Shown: positions 8,201 to 17,529, numbered from the stretch's first letter. The stretch: DNA of 64,000 nucleotides from an uncultured Poribacteria bacterium (GCA_951813545.1 OX638352.1:3302835-3366834); one strand, 5' to 3'. The notes: generated from the sequence alone by a model not told the origin. Program-made: numbers and translations.

Positions 8201-10396
8201 TCAAAATTCCAATGTTGTTGCTATAAATGGAATAATTGGCAATTGTGAAATAGGTTCCTCTTTTGTGAAATTCGGACTGTAGCGAACCTCAAGTATATTA
8301 TCACGGTTATAGACGTTCCACACCTCAAGCGCAAGTCCCCATTCCCAACCCCGATCCTTCAAGTCTCCTGCCAAAGTAAAGCGGAGACTCAAATCCAATC
8401 GGTGATACGGTGCGGTACGTTTCCATTCCCCGTAAATCGGTCTCCACTTTTTCTCCTTCGTCCGCGGATTCGTATAGCGGAAACGGTCTACCAAAGGTGC
8501 GTAAAGTACACCGCTCTGGTATTGCCACTTGGCATTTATATCTAACGCTTTAACGATCGGAACCGAGAAGAGGAATTCCTGAGGGGCACTGTAACCCGAT
8601 GCGACAGTCAGCACGTATGGACTATTGTAGGTATAAAATCTATGAAATCTTTCAGAAAGATCTCGGCGTTTGGAAACGGTGTAAGCGTACGCTACCCATG
8701 CATCAAAGACTTCGGGAATTTCATATCCGAAGGAAACCTCAAATCCACGTACAAATCCTGTCTGACCGTTCTGATACTGCCTCTCACTTTTATTGTAGGC
8801 AATGAGGTCCTGGAGTGTTTTGTAATAACTCGCGATATTCACGTTCGCGCCGAAGGGTAGCCTTTGTCTCAACTCAAGGACGTAATGCGTTGCGAGACTC
8901 TGCTCAAGAGACGAGTTTGGCGTTACGCCAAGGACAAACTGATCTAATCGTGGATTTTGCGCATAGCGACCATAACTAAAGTATAGAGATGCATCTTCCC
9001 AAGGAAGACTATAACGGAGTTGCCCGCGTGGTTGAAGCGACAGGCTGTCTGTGAGATTAAAATAGCTTGCACGCATTCCGAAAGTGCCCGAAACGTTACG
9101 GGAAAATAAGTTCTGCCGAGCTTGAAGATAGCCTTCTAAGCGATGGAGGTTTTGGGTCTCCGTGACATTGACTTTTTCGAGGTTGTGACGAATCCGGTAT
9201 TCATAATCTGGATCCCCTTCTTCGAGTCGCCGAGTACCATGACTTATAACCGTTGTAGGGGTGCTTGAAAGTAAGTAGCCGAATTCTACATCGGTGTTTT
9301 CCGAGGATGTCGTCCAAGTAAAATCGTTTCGGAGTGCGTAGACAGAAGCTGCTGTCCGGTAATAGTACCCTTCACCAAAAGCGATTTCATTTTCTGTAAA
9401 CGAGCGGGTTAATGACAGAATAGACCTGAATTTCGGTAACAACTGAGAGTAAAAGTGAATCCCTTGGACATCAAAGGGGTTTTCTGAGGTTAAGGGACCG
9501 CGGAGATCGCTGTCATGGACTTCGTTTGCTCCCAGTTGTAATTTAGATGCATCATACGCCGTAACTGCGTTAAGCACGACTCCATGCACATCGTTGAGTT
9601 TATAAACACCTTTTAACTGATAACTCCAAAAACGTGGTACATCTCGTACTAAATCTTCAAGATCTACCAACCTTGAAGCCAGTTCAAAAAATGGCTCAAG
9701 GGAGCTGCGTCTACCGAAAGCGTACCAATAGCCTTGTTTAGTCGACAGTCTGTTCTCCAAGTACTCTTGGTCAGTACTCATTGGGTCTTCGTTAGTTTTG
9801 CTGTCAGTGGAATCCTTTGCAGGCGCACCTCGAAAAGAAAAAGATCCACTGAAGAGGGCTTCGGAATAGATAAAAGTGGGTTTTAGCGTCCCGTCAAACC
9901 GTCCTAAAGACTTCACATTTTTTGGACGGGAATGGATATCAATAACCGCCTGTGAGTCGGCACCAAACTGGGCACCAAACCCACCGGGATGCACATCAAT
10001 TTTCCCAATGACCTCTGGACTCACCACTGAAACAATACCAAGCAGATGATAAGGATACCCTAACGGCAATCGATCGAAGTAGTAAAGATTATCTCCCGGG
10101 GCACCGCCACGCACGGAAAGTGCCCCAAAAAAATCGTTAACCGTCCCGACACTTGGAAGACGGGCCATTGCGCGGAATGGATCGCCAGCACTACTCGTAG
10201 CTTTTCGGAGTAGGTCCCCACTCAGCGTCCGATGCGTTGTTTTCTCTAACCGCGTTGCTTCGGTCTTCACCTCTTTTAACATGTAAATATCATCAGAGGT
10301 CTCCGCACTGACTGGGTCTGATTCGGTATTATCATTCGTTTGCGCAAAGGTACCGAACGGTACTAAGAAGATTAGAAAGATCAGTATCTGTCTCAG
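8201..10396 (-). CDS. TonB-dependent receptor, probable CTG start
   Basis: Outer-membrane active-transport receptor and a close paralogue of the next gene upstream. The plug domain is clear (ALSVRGGAPGDNLYYFDRLP and VHPGGFGAQFGADSQAVIDI), followed by a long barrel ending in TTLEF. The first ATG at 10282 gives a protein with no signal peptide. The frame stays open upstream to a stop, and a CTG at 10396, eight bases after GAGGAG, would start MRQILIFLIFLVPFGTFAQ, a convincing signal sequence. I therefore place the start at CTG, giving about 731 aa. Unlike its neighbour it lacks the N-terminal carboxypeptidase-regulatory-like domain. Confidence 0.85.
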   Translation of the reverse strand: MRQILIFLIFLVPFGTFAQTNDNTESDPVSAETSDDIYMLKEVKTEATRLEKTTHRTLSGDLLRKATSSAGDPFRAMARLPSVGTVNDFFGALSVRGGAPGDNLYYFDRLPLGYPYHLLGIVSVVSPEVIGKIDVHPGGFGAQFGADSQAVIDIHSRPKNVKSLGRFDGTLKPTFIYSEALFSGSFSFRGAPAKDSTDSKTNEDPMSTDQEYLENRLSTKQGYWYAFGRRSSLEPFFELASRLVDLEDLVRDVPRFWSYQLKGVYKLNDVHGVVLNAVTAYDASKLQLGANEVHDSDLRGPLTSENPFDVQGIHFYSQLLPKFRSILSLTRSFTENEIAFGEGYYYRTAASVYALRNDFTWTTSSENTDVEFGYLLSSTPTTVISHGTRRLEEGDPDYEYRIRHNLEKVNVTETQNLHRLEGYLQARQNLFSRNVSGTFGMRASYFNLTDSLSLQPRGQLRYSLPWEDASLYFSYGRYAQNPRLDQFVLGVTPNSSLEQSLATHYVLELRQRLPFGANVNIASYYKTLQDLIAYNKSERQYQNGQTGFVRGFEVSFGYEIPEVFDAWVAYAYTVSKRRDLSERFHRFYTYNSPYVLTVASGYSAPQEFLFSVPIVKALDINAKWQYQSGVLYAPLVDRFRYTNPRTKEKKWRPIYGEWKRTAPYHRLDLSLRFTLAGDLKDRGWEWGLALEVWNVYNRDNILEVRYSPNFTKEEPISQLPIIPFIATTLEF

Positions 10397-10420
10397 TTTT
10401 CTGTCTCCTCGAAAAATCGA

Positions 10421-12643
10421 TTAAAATTCTGCTGTGATTCCGAGGTAAGGAAGAATAGGCAACTGATTAACATCGTCCCGTTCTGTGTAGTCATCATTGT
10501 AGCTGAAATCGAGCAAATTCTGTCGGCTATAGGCATTTAGGAGTTCCAAGAAAGCTCCCAACTTCCACCCTCCAAATTGAAAAGTTTTACTGACACGTAG
10601 ATCCAATCTGTGATAAGGAGGCAATCGATCGGAGTTGGTTTCAGCATAAATAGGGACATAGATAGGTTTCCCGTTTCTCGGATCAAACTGAATCGTCGCA
10701 CCTTCAACAGGAGTATACGGGTTACCCGTACGGTACTGCCATTTCGCACCGAATTCCCACGTAGGGGTAAGGTTGTAACTGGCAGCGAACGTTGCAACAT
10801 GCGTCTGATCAAACGAGTAGGGACGATACGGTTCGCCAGCGCGGTCACGGCGTCTAGACAACGCATACGCGTAAGAAATCCAACCGAAAAGTCTATCCCC
10901 GCTTTGGTGTCGTAGAAAAATCTCGGTGCCTTGTGCATAACCAACGCCTTGATTGAGATAAGTGGCTTCTTCATCAGCTGTTACCAAGCCTGCAAAGTCT
11001 TTGTAGTAAGCTGCCATTTTGATTTCAGTAGCTTGTGAAAGCTGCCGTTTGAGTTCAAGGATATAGTGGCTTGCGCGACTTGACTTTAAAGCCGGATTAC
11101 CGACACTCGAAGAGAGCAGTGCTGGTATTGGAGTCTGGTTGTAAATGCCATAAGCAAATTGGAGTTCGGAGTTATTGGGGAGTTCTACGAGTAGGCTGCC
11201 ACGCGGTTGGATAGAGAGTTCATCAGTGCGATTAAAATAGTCAAAACGGAGTCCAAAGACCACAGATAAAAAAGGCAGCATCGCGTATCTATCTTGCAGA
11301 TAACCTTCAATGCGTTGCCCGCGCACATATTCGTCTACAGCTACTTTTTCCTCAAACCGGATGTCATAGTCGACCTCACCCTCATCAGGTATTCGAGCAA
11401 AAGTGCCATTAACCTGTCCGGGTTCAAGTCCGAGGATTAACCCGGATTCCAGTCGATGTTTTGGGGTTAGTTCGTATGTAAGATCTTCGCGAAGCACATA
11501 GCTGGGTGCATCAATTTCAAGCTCAAATGCTGGACCGAAATTAACATCAAATAGAAACTTTGACCGGGTTAGAGATAGATAGGAGGTGAGCCGTTCTGTC
11601 AGGAAGGAACGGAGATGGATTCCTCCACCCTCAAAACCACTTTCAAAACTGCTATTTCCTCTAAAGTCTTCGTCCACATTTTCACCGTCTAACTTCAGGG
11701 CAAACCGGTCCCCAGAGGCAAAGAGATTGAAAAAAAACTGGTGTTTTTCGCCGAGATCATAGCCAGCCTTCAGCTGATAATCCCAGAAACGTGGAAAGGC
11801 AGTGATCGCTCCGGTATTAAACGACAAGGATCCGATGAATAAGTCAATGTAACTCCTGCGTCCCGCGGCATACCAGAACCCCTTCTCGCCGATTTTACCT
11901 TGAAGCAGTCCCTCTGAATAGAGAAGGTTGAGATTGAATTTTCCACGCAAGTCCGCAGGACTGCTGTCTTGTGAATAGATGTCAATTACGGCTTGAGAGT
12001 CCACCCCGTACTCGGCACCGTAACCGCCTGCATAGACATCAATTCGATCAATAATCTCGGAGCTTAGGGACGAGACAAGCCCGCCGAAGTGGTAGGGATA
12101 ACCAACCGGCACTCGGTCGAAGTAGTAGAGATTATCCTCATCGGAACCGCCGCGAATATAGAGTGCTCCGCTGAAATCGTTTGCTACACCAATACCGGGG
12201 ATTGCTGGGAGGGCGCGAAGGGCATCACCACCTGTGCCGGGTAGACGCGTAATTTCTTCCGATTGGATACTCTTTTTGCTAACAGTCTTGGGAGCACGTT
12301 CGTCAATTACCTCAACCTCTTCAAGCCGATACTGCTCTGTTTCCACAGAGATCTCAGGCTTCAGCGTCTCCCCAGCTGCAACGACGATTGAGGTTCGTTG
12401 CAACAATTCAGTATCAGGTACTGTGATGATTAGCGTGTAAGTTCCTGCGGGGATGGCGTTAAAAACGAATTTTCCGTTTTCATCCGTTTTTAGACGTGTG
12501 TCGGTTTCGACAACGAGAACTTCTGCACCTACTAATGGCTCTCTTGTGCCACTGTCATAAACAGTGCCCTCAATCGCTCCTGTTTGGGAAAAGGCGACTG
12601 TGGAAACCCAAAAAAACATCAGCAGGCAAAAAAACGTCTTCAT
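10421..12643 (-). CDS. TonB-dependent receptor with CarboxypepD_reg-like domain
   Basis: Outer-membrane transporter of 740 aa powered by TonB. A signal peptide (MKTFFCLLMFFWVSTVAFSQ) is followed by a carboxypeptidase-regulatory-like beta domain (IEGTVYDSGTREPLVGAEV to about residue 105), then the plug (ITRLPGTGGDALRALPAIPG, LYIRGGSDEDNLYYFDRVP, YAGGYGAEYGVDSQAVIDIY) and a barrel ending in GITAEF. The domain order is that of SusC/Oar-type receptors. Its stop lies only 24 bases before the CTG start of the paralogue downstream, so they form an operon that probably arose by duplication. Confidence 0.92.
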   Translation of the reverse strand: MKTFFCLLMFFWVSTVAFSQTGAIEGTVYDSGTREPLVGAEVLVVETDTRLKTDENGKFVFNAIPAGTYTLIITVPDTELLQRTSIVVAAGETLKPEISVETEQYRLEEVEVIDERAPKTVSKKSIQSEEITRLPGTGGDALRALPAIPGIGVANDFSGALYIRGGSDEDNLYYFDRVPVGYPYHFGGLVSSLSSEIIDRIDVYAGGYGAEYGVDSQAVIDIYSQDSSPADLRGKFNLNLLYSEGLLQGKIGEKGFWYAAGRRSYIDLFIGSLSFNTGAITAFPRFWDYQLKAGYDLGEKHQFFFNLFASGDRFALKLDGENVDEDFRGNSSFESGFEGGGIHLRSFLTERLTSYLSLTRSKFLFDVNFGPAFELEIDAPSYVLREDLTYELTPKHRLESGLILGLEPGQVNGTFARIPDEGEVDYDIRFEEKVAVDEYVRGQRIEGYLQDRYAMLPFLSVVFGLRFDYFNRTDELSIQPRGSLLVELPNNSELQFAYGIYNQTPIPALLSSSVGNPALKSSRASHYILELKRQLSQATEIKMAAYYKDFAGLVTADEEATYLNQGVGYAQGTEIFLRHQSGDRLFGWISYAYALSRRRDRAGEPYRPYSFDQTHVATFAASYNLTPTWEFGAKWQYRTGNPYTPVEGATIQFDPRNGKPIYVPIYAETNSDRLPPYHRLDLRVSKTFQFGGWKLGAFLELLNAYSRQNLLDFSYNDDYTERDDVNQLPILPYLGITAEF

Positions 12644-12982
12644 GAAAGTTTGGCAACTCCTATCCTAACTGTGTTAGAAAATTGTCCGTAAAACATTCAA
12701 CGTGAGTTTAACTTAAGAGTTTACAGCACAAAAGCAGGGAGTTCAGTTTTTTCCGTCTGTTAAAAATAAAGAGGGAGAAAACGGGACGTGCGGACACTTT
12801 GAAGGTTGCGTGAACAGCGTCTACTCATTGCAACGTGTCCAGATGTTACCTGATATTCTTATGCTGAACTCACATTATGCAATAAAAGTATACAATTTTT
12901 CTTTTCGGAATTGCCAAAAAAAATGATATGCTATTCAAAACTATGAGGGCGAGCGGTGTGGCTCGCCCGTTATTTTTGTATG
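12644..12982. other. Intergenic region with stem-loop
   Basis: The 339 bases contain no convincing gene. The only clear structure is GGGCGAGC (12947-12954) pairing with GCTCGCCC (12961-12968) around a six-base loop, with a T-rich stretch just after on the plus strand. It is downstream of the phytanoyl-CoA dioxygenase gene on the minus strand and may help end that transcript. Confidence 0.5.
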
Positions 12983-13831
12983 CTAATGCACCACTGCTTC
13001 AGAACCGAGGTTTTCCTGAATCCATGCGCGGAGTGGCACATCCTTTTCACCGGGTGAGGTATACCCCATTCCACCTGTGCTTTTACCCAAAATCTGCTGT
13101 CGAATCGGGTCGGAACGTTCCATGAAATGCGCCACTGTCATGTTATCCCGCGGCTGCAACCAACGATAACTGTAGCCGTAAAACAGCACTTTTCGGGTGA
13201 TGTCAGAGGTATTTCGTCCTGCAGCATGCCACAACCGGCGATCGAAAAAAACAGCCGTTCCCGGCTTGGCAAATACAGATATAGCGGTCTCAGGGTCCAC
13301 CGTATTCTCATTGGGCATTTCCAACCTATTCCACTTGTGACTACCAGGCACCACGGAGAAATTACCGCGTCCGGGCACGGATGTATCGGTGAGGAAGAAT
13401 GCTACCTTCAACGATACACGCGGTCGCGGGTCGCCCTCCAATTCGATATTGAGTCTCCCGCTGTCTTGGTGCCAACCGAGACGCTTAGATTTGTCGCGTT
13501 CTTCCGGTGGCAGTGGCGGTAGCACAATCAGATGTGAATGATAAAGTTTGATGTTCCATCCCAAAATTCCCCAGACTTTCGGAAACGTCTTATGCCAGTC
13601 AAGCAGCTCGATAAAGCTTTCGTCTCTACCGACAAAATCGAGGAGGTTGAAGTGTGCATCGGGCGGTAGCTCGTCTTTGCCCAAGTGTTCTGCGCCAACC
13701 CGGTCAACAGTGGTGACTAACTTGTCAACCATTTCCTGCGGGATGGCATCTTCAACTATCAAGAAACCGTTCTCTTCAAACTGCTGTTTTTCTGTTTCAG
13801 TCAAACAGTGTTCTAAACATAGCGGGTTCAT
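12983..13831 (-). CDS. Phytanoyl-CoA dioxygenase (PhyH) family protein
   Basis: Predicted Fe(II)/2-oxoglutarate-dependent dioxygenase of 282 aa. The metal triad is visible as H-x-D in GWHQDSG and a distal His in RLWHAAGRNTS, whose Arg could bind 2-oxoglutarate. The start of the fold is the usual EENGFLIVEDAIPQEMVDKL. This family hydroxylates diverse substrates, and nothing here identifies this one. A second member is encoded at 47771-48607. A stem-loop follows the gene on the minus strand. Confidence 0.9.
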   Translation of the reverse strand: MNPLCLEHCLTETEKQQFEENGFLIVEDAIPQEMVDKLVTTVDRVGAEHLGKDELPPDAHFNLLDFVGRDESFIELLDWHKTFPKVWGILGWNIKLYHSHLIVLPPLPPEERDKSKRLGWHQDSGRLNIELEGDPRPRVSLKVAFFLTDTSVPGRGNFSVVPGSHKWNRLEMPNENTVDPETAISVFAKPGTAVFFDRRLWHAAGRNTSDITRKVLFYGYSYRWLQPRDNMTVAHFMERSDPIRQQILGKSTGGMGYTSPGEKDVPLRAWIQENLGSEAVVH

Positions 13832-13923
13832 CGTTTTTCCCCTATAGAAGCGACCTGGAGTCGCGATGCTTTAGTTTATGAAAAGTTTACACTGAATCCG
13901 AATTCTCGTCAACGCGAAAAATG

Positions 13924-13955
13924 TCTCTATCTCTAATGATCTCTATCTCTAATGA
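13924..13955. repeat. 16-bp tandem duplication over a stop codon
   Basis: TCTCTATCTCTAATGA occurs twice back to back (13924-13939 and 13940-13955). It covers the stop codon of the SUMF1-domain gene on the minus strand, so the stop is duplicated just downstream. Confidence 0.85.
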
Positions 13956-15016
13956 GAAGGTAGGAAACTCTCGGATTCCACTTGCTTTTTTCGCTTTATG
14001 GCGCGCCATCTCCGCCAAAAATTAACACCGGCACTAAAAAGAAACCCAGTTCCAATAATACCGACGATTGCGCCGCCCAACATCAACTCAGGCTCCGCTA
14101 CTACACTATAAATTGCTCCGCCGATGAGGAGGATAGCAATCAGTGTATCTTTGAGACTGTTCTTTTGTGTTCGTTTTTGAAGAAGATGTAGATTTGCCAG
14201 TTTCTTCTGTTTAATATAGTCAATAAGGGGTTCTATGGGAACATGCACCGATTCGGATTGTCCCGGTGGAACTTTGCGCACACAGCGGAAACCAATATTT
14301 CCGGCGGTATAATCCGGTGGTGCATGTAAGCGGTTCGCGCACCGGAAATAGCGTTCTGCCGTGCCATCTTGTACTTCCAACCATGAACCGCCCCGCAAAG
14401 CCTTATGTTTGTCGTCTGTCGTCCGTTTAGACTTTTGACGTTTTGTGTCAGGATATGGCTGATACCAATCTGCAGTCCATTCCCAAACGTTTCCGGCAGT
14501 TTCACCGACACCGTAAGGACTTACTGTTGCAGGACGAACACCTACAGGCGTAAGGTGCGCCGTCAAAATCTGCAAGGTTTCTGCAGATTCAGGTTCATCA
14601 GGAACAAAAATGTTGCCCCATGGATAAATCCGCCCGTCAGGTCCACGGCACGCTTTCTCCCACTCTGCTTCCGTCGGTAGCTTCTTGCCTGCCCACTGAG
14701 CATACGCGTTGCCATCGTGCCAACTCACATGAACAACCGGAAAATTTGCATCTTCTGGCGCGAAGTTTCCATTTTTCCAATGGACCGGTGGCGGATGATT
14801 CGTCGCTTGCACGAACGCAGCATATTCGGCGTTTGTTACCGGATACTCTTCAATCAGATACGCCTCGAGAAAACGGACGTGCATCGGTGCTTCATCAAGT
14901 TTGGCATGCTCTGAATTGACTAAGGCAGTTCCGTAGAAGTCTTCAATATCGGTGCCCATGATAAACGCACCCTGCGGAATAAGGACGGTGTTGGTAGGTT
15001 TTTGGTTTTGATTCAT
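13949..15016 (-). CDS. SUMF1/FGE-like domain protein with C-terminal TM segments
   Basis: 355 aa. Residues about 10-250 form a formylglycine-generating-enzyme-sulfatase (SUMF1) fold: IPQGAFIMGTD, EEYPVTNAEYAAFV, FPVVHVSWHDGNAYAQW, LPTEAEWEKACRGPDG, GETAGNVWEWTADWY, LRGGSW, GFRCV. The paired copper-binding cysteines of true FGE after GGSW are missing (the segment reads LEVQDGTAERYFRCANR), so it is probably not a sulfatase-maturing oxidase. After a basic linker come two hydrophobic segments (TLIAILLIGGAIYSVV and GGAIVGIIGTGFLF). The ATG at 15016 overlaps the lipoate-ligase stop by four bases (ATGA), implying coupling. Confidence 0.85.
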   Translation of the reverse strand: MNQNQKPTNTVLIPQGAFIMGTDIEDFYGTALVNSEHAKLDEAPMHVRFLEAYLIEEYPVTNAEYAAFVQATNHPPPVHWKNGNFAPEDANFPVVHVSWHDGNAYAQWAGKKLPTEAEWEKACRGPDGRIYPWGNIFVPDEPESAETLQILTAHLTPVGVRPATVSPYGVGETAGNVWEWTADWYQPYPDTKRQKSKRTTDDKHKALRGGSWLEVQDGTAERYFRCANRLHAPPDYTAGNIGFRCVRKVPPGQSESVHVPIEPLIDYIKQKKLANLHLLQKRTQKNSLKDTLIAILLIGGAIYSVVAEPELMLGGAIVGIIGTGFLFSAGVNFWRRWRAIKRKKQVESESFLPSH

Positions 15017-15819
15017 CCAAAATTCCACGCCGTTGTTGCATACTTGGTTTGAGTAAGAGTTTCCGCCTGTGCTCGCTCCGCCAGCGACAGTTCTCCTGAC
15101 TTAAACGCAATTCCGAGGTCAAATGTTTCACAGATGGCTCGGATGAGCGCATCTCTCGTTATAAAACGCCCCTCTGTATTAATAGCAGCCGATTTCTCGC
15201 GGAGCATCTCCTGAACGGCAGCGTCTTTTGAGACACGAGCAAGGATTGACGAAGGCGGCATGTCCAAGGAGATATAGCCCTGAAACATTATCCCATCTCG
15301 ATTACGCCTCACAGAAACACCCGCCAACTTTTTTTCGTTACACATAACATCATACTCAGCAGGATTCGTAAGGCAGATATTAGCTTCCACCCCGTAGGTG
15401 CGGTTTGTAACCGCACTGGAGGAGTAACTACCTGCAGCATAGCACTGCGCGGGGACACCGAGTTTCTGAAATGCCTTGGCGAGAGATTGTCCAATGCGTT
15501 GATACGCTTCAGAAACACCTATTTCCCCGGTACCTCTCGGAAGCACCAGCGTATAGGTCAATTCCCATCCGTGCACGACGGTTCCACCGCCGGTCATCCG
15601 TTTCACCAATTCGATGCCACCTGCGCGGCACCCCTCTACATCAACTTCTGAAGCAATATCCTGAAAGTAACCGAAACTGAACGCGGGTACCTCCCAATCG
15701 TAAAACCGCAGCGTCAGAGTGGACTGCTCCTTCTGCGACAGCAGAATCGCTTCGTCAACCGCCATATTCATCGCGGCACTGCTTTTCCCCATATTCAGAA
15801 GTCTACCGATGGTTTTCAT
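15013..15819 (-). CDS. Lipoate-protein ligase A family protein
   Basis: Cytosolic ligase/transferase of the BPL_LplA_LipB fold, attaching lipoate or octanoate to carrier domains. The 268-residue protein shows AVDEAILLS, FYDWEVPAFSFGYFQD, the family signature ELVKRMTGGGTVVHG, YGVEANICLT, and NEKKLAGVSVRRNRDG, which contains the expected acyl-binding Lys. The family includes LplA and the octanoyltransferase LipM, which cannot be told apart here. No lipoylated dehydrogenase gene is in the window. It overlaps the SUMF1-domain gene downstream by four bases and is three bases from the upstream propeller gene. Confidence 0.88.
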   Translation of the reverse strand: MKTIGRLLNMGKSSAAMNMAVDEAILLSQKEQSTLTLRFYDWEVPAFSFGYFQDIASEVDVEGCRAGGIELVKRMTGGGTVVHGWELTYTLVLPRGTGEIGVSEAYQRIGQSLAKAFQKLGVPAQCYAAGSYSSSAVTNRTYGVEANICLTNPAEYDVMCNEKKLAGVSVRRNRDGIMFQGYISLDMPPSSILARVSKDAAVQEMLREKSAAINTEGRFITRDALIRAICETFDLGIAFKSGELSLAERAQAETLTQTKYATTAWNFG

Positions 15820-15822
15820 TGG

Positions 15823-16455
15823 TTAGGATAACGCCACTCGGCACACTGCTGTCGTATGTGCATCGCAATACCAGAAATACCCATCCCAGTACGTCATTCC
15901 GTGGGGTTCAGGATGTGGATCTGGTATCTCAATTTTGTTCAGGTGGCTACCATCCTCTGGATTGAGGTGGAAGATTGCGCGGTGATTCGTCTCAACACAC
16001 CAGAGATCGTCACCGACCCATGCGATGCCGTGTGGTCGATCGCCGGGAGCTGGGAGCGTATGAATCACCGTGAAATCGTCTTCAACATCGACTTGATAGA
16101 TAGTGGCAGAGGGTGGTACTGCCAACCAGAGTTTATTGTCGCGCCATTCCAAGCCGTGCGCGCCCGTTTGCCCTGCGCCGGGAGTTTCAAAAGAGGCGAG
16201 TGTTTTGCCGCTTTCTGGATCCGTTGAAAGGATTTCACAACTATAGGTAGACGCAAGCCAGAGCGTATCTCCTGTATCCGTAATACCGCTGCCTTTATCG
16301 GAACCGGTGTCGAGTGTCTTTTTCACGGCACCTTCGTAGGAGACGAGATGCACCTCGTTCGTCTGTTGGTCGAGAATCCAGAGTCCCTCTTCGGTGGCTT
16401 GCATTCCGTTGGGTTGTGGACCTGGGGAATCAAAAACTTTTTCGATTGTGGGCAT
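15823..16455 (-). CDS. Beta-propeller (SMP-30/NHL-like) protein
   Basis: 210 aa with repeated beta-propeller strands: GLWILDQQTNEVHLVSYEG, DTLWLASTYSCEILSTDPES, NKLWLAVPPSATIYQVDVED, DDLWCVETNHRAIFHLNPED, GYFWYCDAHTTAVCRVALS, each about 40 residues apart. HG and GMT turns recur, as in SMP-30/gluconolactonase or virginiamycin-B-lyase-like propellers. The start ATG 16455 follows GGAGG; the ATG at 16470 contains that site and is rejected. No signal peptide. The reaction, if any, cannot be told from sequence. Confidence 0.8.
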   Translation of the reverse strand: MPTIEKVFDSPGPQPNGMQATEEGLWILDQQTNEVHLVSYEGAVKKTLDTGSDKGSGITDTGDTLWLASTYSCEILSTDPESGKTLASFETPGAGQTGAHGLEWRDNKLWLAVPPSATIYQVDVEDDFTVIHTLPAPGDRPHGIAWVGDDLWCVETNHRAIFHLNPEDGSHLNKIEIPDPHPEPHGMTYWDGYFWYCDAHTTAVCRVALS

Positions 16456-16536
16456 AAGAAACCTCCACATAGGATATGTCTTATTGAGGTTTATTGTATG
16501 TAGTTTTTAGAAGGGTGTCAATATTTTTCTTTTCCA

Positions 16537-16565
16537 TTGCTTTGCTCGAAAAATTGTAGTATAAT
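16537..16565 (+). promoter_or_regulatory. Sigma70-type promoter for the mazEF-like module
   Basis: TTGCTT (16537-16542), 17-base spacer, perfect TATAAT (16560-16565). It lies about 90 bases before the antitoxin start. Confidence 0.6.
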
Positions 16566-16655
16566 TCTATCAAACTACCGGCACGCGGTACCATCGGATC
16601 CACTAATTTTTCGGCAATAGCACCCGCTATAAGCAGGATAGTCAAGGAGAAATAC

Positions 16656-16943
16656 ATGGAAACCATCACATATACTCAGGTTCAACAGTTAGTCGAAAAA
16701 CTCCCTGAAGCCAAGTTAGCCCTCGCGTACGATTTGTTGCTTGAATTGGTGGAAAAAGAGATAGGACCTCAATCCCCACAAGTTGAATTCATGAAACTTT
16801 CTGTAGAAGAACAGCAATCCCTGCTATCACAACAAGCGGAGCAGATGAAAACGCATTATGAACAGACAGCCGACGAACGTACCGAGTGGCAGGCAGGAGA
16901 TTTCATTGATGAACATGAAACGCGGGGAGATTTGGTTAGTTAA
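16656..16943 (+). CDS. Putative antitoxin of a MazF-type module
   Basis: 95-residue, acidic, mostly helical protein (ITYTQVQQLVEKLPEAKLALAY, then VEKEIG and EQQSLLSQQAEQMKTHYEQT). It is not a recognisable AbrB-fold MazE; the N-terminal helix resembles short DUF2281-like or addiction-module proteins seen before MazF genes. It overlaps the toxin start by 35 bases, the usual arrangement of toxin-antitoxin pairs, and is preceded by AAGGAG and a good promoter. The antitoxin role rests on this context. Confidence 0.65.
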   Translation: METITYTQVQQLVEKLPEAKLALAYDLLLELVEKEIGPQSPQVEFMKLSVEEQQSLLSQQAEQMKTHYEQTADERTEWQAGDFIDEHETRGDLVS

Positions 16944-17253
16944 TCTGGATCCAGTACTGGGCGCAGAGATTCGGAAAACACGTCCCGTTGTCATCGTAAA
17001 TTCAGACACAATAGGTGTGTTACCGATTCGACTCATCGCACCAATAACGGAATGGAAAGATTACTTTGCAGGTAATGTTTGGCATGTAAAGTTAGAACCA
17101 AATGCCACAAACGGTCTTACAAAGCCTTCGGTAGTTGACACGCTGCAACTGCGAGGTATTGATACGCAAAGATTTGTTAGGAAGTTAGGCGAGGTGTCGC
17201 CTCAAACGATGCGAACGATTGTTGTGGCAATTGCAGCGGTGATTCAATACTGA
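16909..17253 (+). CDS. mazF: MazF/PemK-family endoribonuclease toxin
   Basis: 114 aa. The N-terminus MKRGEIWLVNLDPVLGAEIRK followed by TRPVVIVNSD is the hallmark of MazF/PemK mRNA interferases. GEIW holds the first strand and KTRPVVIV the catalytic Arg region. The C-terminus has the conserved VDTLQLRGIDTQRF and a final hydrophobic helix. ATG 16909 lies eight bases after AGGAGA; an ATG at 16915 is possible. It is likely co-transcribed and translationally coupled with the upstream antitoxin. Confidence 0.9.
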   Translation: MNMKRGEIWLVNLDPVLGAEIRKTRPVVIVNSDTIGVLPIRLIAPITEWKDYFAGNVWHVKLEPNATNGLTKPSVVDTLQLRGIDTQRFVRKLGEVSPQTMRTIVVAIAAVIQY

Positions 17254-17304
17254 TTTGTTTGGTCGGCACTTAGACGAGTGTTTTGATCGGTTGATCAAAA
17301 TTTA

Positions 17305-17529
17305 CTAACGTTCTCGCTTAGCATAGCCCGGCTGAACTTCGTTGATGAACCTCGTCAATCCCTCTCCCTCTCTCGCCAATTCTTTCATCTCTTCGATGTC
17401 TTCCTCGTAGGCACTCTCATAAGTGTACAGATAGACGCTGCCGCTCGTGAATCGGATTCTGATGAAATCATCCCCCACTTCATAAGCAGCGATTCCAGAG
17501 TTTCCGTGACGATTCCCATAACGTTTCAT
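17305..17529 (-). CDS. KTSC-domain-like small protein
   Basis: 74 aa starting at ATG 17529 after AGAGGAGG. The core GIAAYEVGDDFIRIRFTSGS followed by VYLYTYESA resembles the KTSC domain (I..VGYD...L.I.F..G..Y.Y), continuing with a helical part ending GLTRFINEV. KTSC proteins are small and often phage- or nuclease-associated, but their function is poorly defined. It stands alone, convergent with mazF. Confidence 0.6.
   Translation of the reverse strand: MKRYGNRHGNSGIAAYEVGDDFIRIRFTSGSVYLYTYESAYEEDIEEMKELAREGEGLTRFINEVQPGYAKRER

Noticed and set aside
13949..15016. True formylglycine-generating enzyme for the nearby sulfatase
   Set aside because: The copper-binding Cys pair is absent.
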